This document shows positions 1 through 4,317 of a DNA stretch of 7,556 nucleotides, piece after piece. The stretch comes from Spirochaetes bacterium RBG_16_67_19 (lineage in GTDB: Bacteria > Spirochaetota > Spirochaetia > SZUA-6 > DRHE01): contig MIBK01000060.1 of NCBI GenBank assembly GCA_001829505.1, forward strand, positions 20,514-28,069, written 5' to 3'. Both the position numbers and the translations under genes were made by a program. The first letter of the stretch is position 1. Each line of letters starts with the position of its first letter. The notes under the pieces were generated by a model. It saw only the letters and a list, made by a program, of their open reading frames with translations, was not told the DNA's origin and ran no database searches.

Positions 1-185
1 GCCGCGTCCTTGAAGCCTTCGAAGGCCGCGACCCAGTATTCCACTCCGGACACGAAGGTGCACATGTAGTAGGTCTGGTCCGCGGGCCCGGAGAACTTCT
101 TGTTCTGGACCTGGGCGAATGCGGCTCCCGCTCCGAACACGCAGAGCGCCAGGAGCACCAACAGAATCTTGCGCTTCGACACCAT
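1..185 (-). CDS. Periplasmic sugar-type substrate-binding protein, N-terminal fragment (runs off the window)
   Basis: Reading the minus strand from the ATG at 185-183 gives 61 residues before the window edge, so only the N-terminus is present. It begins with a classic Sec signal peptide: basic MVSKRK, a hydrophobic stretch ILLVLLALCVFGAG, then AAFA with probable signal peptidase I cleavage before Gln25. The mature start contains FSGPADQTYYMCTF and VSGVEYWVAAFEGFKDA, which resembles the first beta strand and helix of type-1 periplasmic binding proteins of sugar ABC transporters (Peripla_BP_4 group). The ligand cannot be judged from this fragment. A Shine-Dalgarno AAGGAGG (minus strand, 197-191) lies 5 nt from the ATG, supporting this start. 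It is transcribed divergently from the CULT gene. A Cys in the signal sequence (LALC) could suggest a lipobox, but the AFA-Q site fits ordinary cleavage better. Confidence 0.72.
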   Translation of the reverse strand, partial: MVSKRKILLVLLALCVFGAGAAFAQVQNKKFSGPADQTYYMCTFVSGVEYWVAAFEGFKDA

Positions 186-208
186 AAATTCCTCCTTGGT
201 GTTGAAAA

Positions 209-244
209 GTGCCCCAGTATGCACCGCCTGGACGAGATTGTCAA
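209..244 (-). promoter_or_regulatory. Sigma70-type promoter of the substrate-binding protein gene
   Basis: On the minus strand a perfect -35 TTGACA (244-239) is followed after 17 nt by CATACT (221-216), a 4/6 match to the -10 consensus. Transcription would begin near 209, giving a leader of about 24 nt that contains the AAGGAGG ribosome binding site. Spacing, a perfect -35 and location all agree. The start point is inferred. Confidence 0.6.
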
Positions 245-293
245 GCGCTATTTTTTACCAGTGAGGTTTTAATTTTACATGTAGAATTCATCT

Positions 294-330
294 CTCTGCT
301 ACGGGCAGAATATTAGCGATGAAAGCAGAG
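294..330. repeat. Inverted repeat, possible operator
   Basis: CTCTGCT (294-300) and AGCAGAG (324-330) are perfect 7-bp inverted repeats separated by 23 nt, inside the AT-rich divergent region. The centre-to-centre spacing of 30 bp is about three helical turns, which would suit a dimeric or looping regulator. Nothing ties it to a known regulator, and a 7-bp pair can occur by chance. Confidence 0.25.
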
Positions 331-439
331 CTCATTTTATCCAGTAAATCGAGATTCTAAGGGCGAGCGAAAAGAACTATCCTTTGAGCTCGTTGACTCC
401 CGGCCGGGCGCCGGGTAGTCTGGCAGCGGAAGCCAAGCG

Positions 440-868
440 GTGGAGCGAACGACCGAAAGGGGTTTCGACCTTCGGGAGGACAGGAAGCCGGAGGAGCAGA
501 CCCCGGGCCGCGCCGGGGTCCTCGGGGAGGCCGAAGGGCGGCTGCTGTGCCTGGCCTGCGGTCACCCGATCACCAGCCTCCGGGAGCGCATCAGCGTGGG
601 GGGAGCCCACCAGCACACCTTCGCCAACCCCGCGGGCTTCGTGTTCCGCATCGGCTGCTTCGGGAGGGCCCCCGGCTGCGTCCAGGCCGGAAGGCCCACG
701 CTGGAGCACACTTGGTTTTCGGGACAGGCTTGGCGCTACGCCCTGTGCGGAGGCTGCCGGACCCACCTGGGCTGGGCCTTCCAGGACGTGCGTTCCGGGT
801 TCTTCGGACTCATCCTGGACCGCCTCCTGGAAACCGGCGGGCAGGACCCCGGACCTTCGGACTCCTGA
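440..868 (+). CDS. Stand-alone CULT-domain (cereblon-like) zinc protein
   Basis: A 142-residue protein. After a charged, probably disordered start (1-32), residues 35-130 match the CULT domain, the beta-tent ligand-binding domain of cereblon. Zinc ligands are the pairs CLAC (C37, C40) and CGGC (C103, C106). The tryptophan cage is present: W92 in EHTWFSG, W98 in QAWRYALC, W112 plus F114 in HLGWAF, corresponding to human CRBN W380, W386, W400 and F402. N63-P64 matches the conserved Asn-Pro of the human loop, and FFGLILDRLL near the C-terminus resembles the human FWGL segment. Bacterial single-domain CULT proteins are known, and one from Magnetospirillum binds uridine and thalidomide in the cage; the cellular role is not established. 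The start is GTG at 440, the first possible start after an in-frame stop at 416-418; the ribosome binding site is weak. No signal peptide or membrane segment is visible. The family call is strong; function is unknown. Confidence 0.88.
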   Translation: MERTTERGFDLREDRKPEEQTPGRAGVLGEAEGRLLCLACGHPITSLRERISVGGAHQHTFANPAGFVFRIGCFGRAPGCVQAGRPTLEHTWFSGQAWRYALCGGCRTHLGWAFQDVRSGFFGLILDRLLETGGQDPGPSDS

Positions 869-875
869 GCCCGCA

Positions 876-969
876 GCTCAAGGCAAGGAGGCCGAAGCCT
901 TGACAGGGGGCGGTGAGCGGCGGCTCAAGGCAAGGAGGCCGAAGCCTTGACAGGGGGCGGAGAGCGGCG
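876..969. repeat. 47-bp direct tandem repeat, two copies, each with an internal inverted repeat
   Basis: Copy 1 (876-922) and copy 2 (923-969) differ at a single base (T914 versus A961). Each copy contains a perfect 7-bp inverted repeat, TCAAGGC and GCCTTGA with a 12-nt loop (copy 1: 878-884 and 897-903; copy 2: 925-931 and 944-950). Each loop holds AAGGAGG and each right arm runs into TTGACA (900-905 and 947-952). It fills most of the gap between the CULT gene and the phosphoribosyltransferase gene. It may be a recent slippage duplication, a dispersed intergenic repeat, or a regulatory element. The TTGACA sequences look like -35 boxes, but the nearest -10-like sequence after copy 2 (CACAAT, 975-980) is 22 nt away, which is too far. 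Confidence 0.85.
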
Positions 970-978
970 GCTTGCACA

Positions 979-1010
979 ATGCCCTGTGTTCCGCCTATTC
1001 TGAAGGGCAT
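979..1010 (+). promoter_or_regulatory. Inverted repeat covering the ribosome binding site of the phosphoribosyltransferase gene
   Basis: ATGCCCT (979-985) and AGGGCAT (1004-1010) are perfect inverted repeats with an 18-nt loop. The right arm overlaps the only Shine-Dalgarno candidate, GAAGGG (1002-1007), 5 nt before the ATG at 1013, so pairing would hide it. The arm is short and the loop long, so stability is modest. Confidence 0.25.
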
Positions 1011-1012
1011 CC

Positions 1013-1531
1013 ATGCGCATTCACGAAGGCAAGCTGTTCTTGAGTTACCGGGACATTCATGGGACCGTGGCCCGGCTGGCCGAGCAGATCCTGTCCTCGG
1101 GATACGATCCGGACCTGACCGTGGCCATCGGCACCGGCGGCTTCATCCCGGCCAGAATCCTGAAGACCTATTTAAAAAAACCGATCCTGACCGTGGGAAT
1201 CGTGTACTACGACCACAACAACACCCCCATGGAGCAGCCCCGCACGATCCAGTGGATCGACGAGGTGGAGAAGAAGCTGACCGGCCGGCGGGTGCTGCTG
1301 GTGGACGAGGTGGACGACTCCCGCTCCACGCTGGCCTACTGCCTGCGGGAGCTGCTGCGCCATCACCCCGCCGAGATCGCCGTGGCGGTGCTGCACAACA
1401 AGCGCAAGCCCAAGCGGGACAGCCTGCCTGCCGAGGTCAAGCGCTACTTCTGCGGCGAAGAGGTGGACAACGGCTGGATCTGCTACCCCTGGGACGCGGA
1501 GGACATCGACCGGCACGAAGCCCTGGCTTGA
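1013..1531 (+). CDS. Phosphoribosyltransferase (type I PRTase fold), substrate unassigned
   Basis: A 172-residue protein of the Pribosyltran family, which transfers ribose 5-phosphate from PRPP to a nucleobase or related acceptor in the cytoplasm. The PRPP-binding signature is clear: RRVLLVDEVDDSRSTL (92-107), with the acidic pair D101-D102 and the RST loop. An upstream loop AIGTGGFIPARIL (38-50) corresponds to the PPi-binding loop region. The C-terminal part YFCGEEVDNGWICYPWDAED (145-164), especially the W-I-C-Y-P-W-D segment, resembles the base-binding hood of purine-type (xanthine/hypoxanthine-guanine) enzymes such as those of yeast and archaea. That makes a purine substrate the best guess, not a certainty. 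The ATG at 1013 is preceded by GAAGGG at 5 nt. It lies downstream of the CULT gene and the tandem repeat, and its stop codon sits inside a hairpin followed by a new promoter, so it probably belongs to a separate unit from the cyclase operon. Confidence 0.82.
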   Translation: MRIHEGKLFLSYRDIHGTVARLAEQILSSGYDPDLTVAIGTGGFIPARILKTYLKKPILTVGIVYYDHNNTPMEQPRTIQWIDEVEKKLTGRRVLLVDEVDDSRSTLAYCLRELLRHHPAEIAVAVLHNKRKPKRDSLPAEVKRYFCGEEVDNGWICYPWDAEDIDRHEALA

Positions 1532-1545
1532 GGGCCTTTTCGTGC
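1513..1545 (+). terminator. Hairpin across the phosphoribosyltransferase stop codon, possible weak terminator
   Basis: GCACGAA (1513-1519) pairs with TTCGTGC (1539-1545), and inside it GCCCT (1520-1524) pairs with AGGGC (1531-1535). The loop is GGCTTG, and a 3-nt bulge (1536-1538) lies on the right side, giving about 12 base pairs. Used alone, the inner stem is followed by CTTTT, a weak intrinsic-terminator shape. The full stem ends at the TGC that begins the extended -10 promoter. There is no long T-run, so termination would be partial at best. Confidence 0.45.
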
Positions 1546-1551
1546 TATAAT
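1543..1551 (+). promoter_or_regulatory. Extended -10 promoter (TGC-TATAAT) for the cyclase operon
   Basis: TG-C-TATAAT is a perfect extended -10 element: TG at 1543-1544 and TATAAT at 1546-1551. No good -35 is found at 16-18 nt (CTGGCT at 17 nt), which extended -10 promoters can do without. Transcription would start about 7 nt later, near A1558, only about 4 nt before the ATG of the cyclase at 1562. That would make a nearly leaderless mRNA, in agreement with the absence of a Shine-Dalgarno sequence there. Confidence 0.6.
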
Positions 1552-1561
1552 TCGACCATAT

Positions 1562-2569
1562 ATGAACGAGGAGACTGCCAAGCTTCAGGCCGAGATCGAG
1601 GGCCTCCGGCGCGAGCTGGAGGACCTGCGGATCATGAACGAGAACACCGTCGAGCACAGCACCAATCTGGAAAACGAGCTCATCGAGCAGAACATGAAGC
1701 TCGACCTGCTGCAGAACAAGATGAAGAAGTACCTCTCCCCCCAGCTCTACGAATCCCTGGTGGGCGGCACCACGGACGCGGTGCTGGTGCACAAGCGCAA
1801 GAAGCTCACGATTTTCTTCTCGGATATCGTGAACTTTTCGGCGATCACCGACTCGGTGGAGTCGGAGCTGCTCTCCGAGGTGCTCAACCAGTACCTGAAC
1901 CGCATGGCCGAGGTGGCCATGAAGTGGGGCGGGACCATCGACAAGTTCATCGGCGACGGGGTGATGGTGTTCTTCGGCGATCCTGAGTTCAGCGACGACG
2001 CCACCCACGCCCGCCAGTGCGCTCGCATGGCCCTGGACATGCACCGGGAACTGGCCAAACTGCGCTCCCAGTGGCGCGAGCGCGGCATGTTCCACAAGCT
2101 GCGCGTGCGCATGGGGATCAACACCGGCTTCTGCACGGTGGGCAACTTCGGCTCCAACAACCGCATGGAGTACACCATCGTCGGCGGCCAGGTCAACATC
2201 GCCTCACGGCTGGAGGCCATCGCCGAGCCGGACAGCATCTACATCTCCAACTCCACCTTCGCCCTGATCCAGGACATCGCCGAATGCGCTTTCGTGGACG
2301 ACATCACGGTCAAGGGGGTGCACTACCCCATCGAGGTGTACAAGTTGCTGGAGTTGAAAGGCGACGACGCCCCGCCGGTCCTGTTTTCCCAGACGGAAAA
2401 AAACAGCTTCAGCTTAAGAGAGATATCCTTCGATCATATAACCAGCAATGCCAAGGAACGGGCGGAGATCAGGAAAGCCCTGAGCTCGGCCCTGCGCATC
2501 ATGGAGCAGGCTGACCAGGCCGACCAGGCCGAGCGGACCGGCGAGACCGGCAGCCGCCCAGCGAAATAG
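1562..2569 (+). CDS. Class III adenylate cyclase with N-terminal coiled coil
   Basis: A 335-residue soluble protein predicted to make cAMP from ATP as a homodimer. Residues 1-56 form a charged heptad-type coiled coil (many E, L, K, no helix breakers), followed by KYLSPQLYESLV (56-67), a linker common before bacterial cyclase domains. The catalytic domain spans about 78-262. Metal-binding aspartates are D88 (FFSDIVNFS) and D132 (KFIGDGVM). The adenine-selecting pair is K128 and T205 (EYTIVGGQVN), as in the Lys/Thr class IIIb type. Transition-state residues N212 and R216 (VNIASRLE) are present, so all catalytic positions are intact. The tail (270-335) is polar and ends with a small ADQADQAE repeat. 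No membrane or sensor domain is present, so activity is probably set by partners. No Shine-Dalgarno precedes the ATG; a start at Met25 (1634) would cut the coiled coil. It is the first gene of the partner-switching operon, 32 nt before the next gene. Class IIIb enzymes are often bicarbonate-stimulated; that is not shown here. Confidence 0.9.
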   Translation: MNEETAKLQAEIEGLRRELEDLRIMNENTVEHSTNLENELIEQNMKLDLLQNKMKKYLSPQLYESLVGGTTDAVLVHKRKKLTIFFSDIVNFSAITDSVESELLSEVLNQYLNRMAEVAMKWGGTIDKFIGDGVMVFFGDPEFSDDATHARQCARMALDMHRELAKLRSQWRERGMFHKLRVRMGINTGFCTVGNFGSNNRMEYTIVGGQVNIASRLEAIAEPDSIYISNSTFALIQDIAECAFVDDITVKGVHYPIEVYKLLELKGDDAPPVLFSQTEKNSFSLREISFDHITSNAKERAEIRKALSSALRIMEQADQADQAERTGETGSRPAK

Positions 2570-2586
2570 CTTCGCCGTTATTCTCG

Positions 2587-2604
2587 AAAGGAGCTGGCAT
2601 CTTG
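2587..2604 (+). promoter_or_regulatory. Ribosome binding site that fixes a TTG start
   Basis: AAAGGAG (2587-2593) lies 8 nt before TTG at 2602-2604. This spacing decides the TTG start of the degenerate kinase-like gene, since no in-frame ATG lies nearby. Confidence 0.6.
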
Positions 2605-3150
2605 AGTTCTGCGGTGACCGTCGGCAACTTCCAGGAGACCGAACAGCTCCAGGACGGGCAGCTGCTGGCCCGCCTGACCCTGCCCGCCCAGGATCTGCAG
2701 CTGGATTGGCGGCGCTTCAGCCTGGTGGCCAACTACCTGGCCGAGTACTCCGCCTATCATTTCGAGCAGAAGGACCGGGCCGAGAACCTGATCTCCAGCG
2801 TGTTCTACGAGCTGATCGAGCGCCTGGCCTCCAGCTCCCGCCGGGAGGCCCGCCTGGATATCCGCTTCTCCGCCTTCGCCGGCTGGCTGCTGTTCGAGCT
2901 GCGCTCCAACTTCCCCGCCGAGGAGCTCGCCAAGCTGCGCGAGCTGCTCGTGGAGCTGCAGGGCGGCGACCAGGAGGCCTACTACCGGCGCCTGCTGGCC
3001 GCGGACCTGGAAGCCGGGGCCAACCGCCGCAAGCTGGGACTGGCCATGGTGGCCCACGATTACCAGGCCCGCCTGTCCGGACAGCTTGATTCCGGCGACG
3101 GCTCGGTGGTGCTGCGGGCCCTGGTCGGAGAGCAGGAGATCCGCGGATGA
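2602..3150 (+). CDS. Degenerate GHKL/SiaB-like protein, probable pseudokinase of a partner switch
   Basis: A 182-residue cytoplasmic protein that is a clear diverged paralogue of the intact kinase encoded at 6626-7207. Both share WRR-S-L (36-41 here), the helix before the N-box, a G-G-x-x-E-x-Y segment (121-127 here), and the end helix LGLAMVAHDY (145-154). The ATP-binding residues are lost. The N-box ELIEN of the paralogue is ELIER here (E70 kept, Asn replaced by R74), and the G-box DSGLG is RRKLG (142-146). In GHKL ATPases these Asn and Gly/Asp positions hold Mg-ATP, so kinase activity is unlikely. It probably acts as a binding partner for the STAS domain of the next gene, with which it overlaps by 4 nt (ATGA), suggesting translational coupling. 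The family resembles the DUF6272/SiaB group and anti-sigma kinases such as RsbW and SpoIIAB. Assignment rests on the local paralogue; on its own the sequence would be hard to recognise. Confidence 0.7.
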   Translation: MSSAVTVGNFQETEQLQDGQLLARLTLPAQDLQLDWRRFSLVANYLAEYSAYHFEQKDRAENLISSVFYELIERLASSSRREARLDIRFSAFAGWLLFELRSNFPAEELAKLRELLVELQGGDQEAYYRRLLAADLEAGANRRKLGLAMVAHDYQARLSGQLDSGDGSVVLRALVGEQEIRG

Positions 3151-4313
3151 GCATCAGCGGCGAGCGCTACACCATCTCCTACGATCCCCTGGACCAGCAA
3201 GTCAACTTCGAGGGCTCATTGAGAGCCGTGAACCAGGCCGACCTGGACGCCATCCGGGAGTATCTGGGCGAGCTGCACCAGCGCCTGGAAGGGACCATGC
3301 GCCTGAACTTCCGCAAGCTGAGGTACCTCTCCTCCGCGGGCCTGCGGATCATCATCGATTTCCTCAAGGAGGCCAGCCGGGCCCGCAAGCTGGACATCCA
3401 GCTCATCGGCTCCAAGGTGGTGACCTGGGAGGAAAAGACCCTGTCCAACCTGCCGGCCCTGGGCGAAGGGATCGGCTTCCAGGTTTTCGACCGCAACTTC
3501 TACGAGAGCCAGGGCATCATCGAGGACGCCCAGTTCATCCCCCTGCTGCGCAACCAGACCCGCCTGCTGTGGCCCCTGGAACGGGAGGTGCTGGTGCGGC
3601 ACGGCCTGCGCGAAGGCCTGCGGGTGGCCGACATCTGCTGCGGCTGCGGGGACGTGGCTCTGCTGATCGCCCGGGACCTGAAGCCCGGCTTCATCGTGGG
3701 CGTCGACCACTCGCTGCCGGCCATCGAGTACGCCTCCCGCCTGGCCAAGGAGTTCAAGGTCCGCAACGCCGACTTCCGCCTGGGAGACGCCACCGCGCTG
3801 ATGCTGGAGGACGAGCGGTTCGATTTCGTGCTCTGCCGCCTGTCCATCCAGATTTTCTCCCGCCCGGAGCTGATCCTGAAGGAGCTCGCCCGCATCCTGA
3901 AGCCCGGCGGCCGCTTGTACCTGATCGGGGAGGACTACGACCTGATCGTCGGCTACCCCAACGACGAGGACATCCGCGCGGTGTATGACGCGGCCGGCAA
4001 GTACGGGCGGGACATCGGCATGGACCTGTACAACGGCAAGAAGCTGTACTCGATCCTCAACGGCCTGCGCCTGGGCAACATACGCCTGGACTACCTGAAC
4101 GTGGACACCGTCAATTCGGACCGCCAGATCTTCGCCGAGATGATCAGGAGCTGGCGGCACTTCTCGGCCCAGACCATCGGGCGGGAGCTGGGCTTGAGCG
4201 GCGAAGCCAAGGGCAGGCTGGAGGGCGGCTACGACGCGCACCTGCGCACCATCCAGCACCCCTTCGGCTACAGCAAGTGGACCGTCGTGGCGGCTTCCGG
4301 GGAGAAGAGGTAG
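3147..4313 (+). CDS. STAS domain fused to a SAM-dependent methyltransferase
   Basis: A 388-residue two-domain protein. Residues 1-118 are a STAS domain (anti-sigma-factor-antagonist type) with the phospho-acceptor motif YLSSAGLRIII; S63 aligns with the regulated Ser of SpoIIAA/RsbV and with S63 of the STAS protein at the end of the operon. Residues about 130-385 are a class I methyltransferase: motif I VADICCGCGD (160-169), motif II GVDHS (185-189) with the ribose-binding acid D187, motif III FDFVLCR (225-231), and the post-motif ARILKPGGRLYLI (248-260). The domain pair suggests that binding or phosphorylation at the STAS end controls methyl transfer; the substrate is unknown. The ATG at 3147 overlaps the previous stop by 4 nt and has CAGGAG 8 nt upstream. 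The next gene begins 4 nt after its stop. Both domains are complete and in one frame, with no sign of a sequencing fusion. Confidence 0.88.
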   Translation: MSISGERYTISYDPLDQQVNFEGSLRAVNQADLDAIREYLGELHQRLEGTMRLNFRKLRYLSSAGLRIIIDFLKEASRARKLDIQLIGSKVVTWEEKTLSNLPALGEGIGFQVFDRNFYESQGIIEDAQFIPLLRNQTRLLWPLEREVLVRHGLREGLRVADICCGCGDVALLIARDLKPGFIVGVDHSLPAIEYASRLAKEFKVRNADFRLGDATALMLEDERFDFVLCRLSIQIFSRPELILKELARILKPGGRLYLIGEDYDLIVGYPNDEDIRAVYDAAGKYGRDIGMDLYNGKKLYSILNGLRLGNIRLDYLNVDTVNSDRQIFAEMIRSWRHFSAQTIGRELGLSGEAKGRLEGGYDAHLRTIQHPFGYSKWTVVAASGEKR

Positions 4314-4317
4314 GAGA

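Larger units (their letters stand above)
186..439. other. Divergent intergenic region, AT-rich core
   Basis: This non-coding stretch separates the minus-strand binding-protein gene from the plus-strand CULT gene. Its core (about 240-380) is far more AT-rich than the flanking genes. It holds the minus-strand promoter, an inverted repeat at 294-330, and a short GC hairpin (CCCGGC 399-404 / GCCGGG 410-415, 5-nt loop) in the likely leader of the CULT gene. No convincing -35/-10 pair was found for the plus strand; TAGAAT at 282-287 is a 5/6 -10 match but has no -35 at the right distance. The GC hairpin has no T-run and is not called a terminator. Confidence 0.5.

Noticed and set aside
399..415. 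GC hairpin before the CULT gene as an intrinsic terminator
   Set aside because: It has a 6-bp stem without a T-run, and no upstream plus-strand gene in the window would need terminating.
384..950. Plus-strand open frame (188 codons) overlapping the CULT gene in another frame
   Set aside because: Its composition is Arg/Pro/Ser-rich with no domain, whereas the 440-868 frame has all CULT signature residues.
876..969. CRISPR array
   Set aside because: There are only two copies directly abutting with no variable spacers; it is a tandem duplication.
947..980. Sigma70 promoter using TTGACA in repeat copy 2 with CACAAT as -10
   Set aside because: The spacer would be 22 nt, well outside 16-18; other hexamers at correct spacing are GC-rich.
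1172..2095. Minus-strand open frame of 307 codons opposite the PRTase and cyclase genes
   Set aside because: It is antisense to two clear protein families and spans their intergenic junction; no motif or supporting ribosome binding site was seen.
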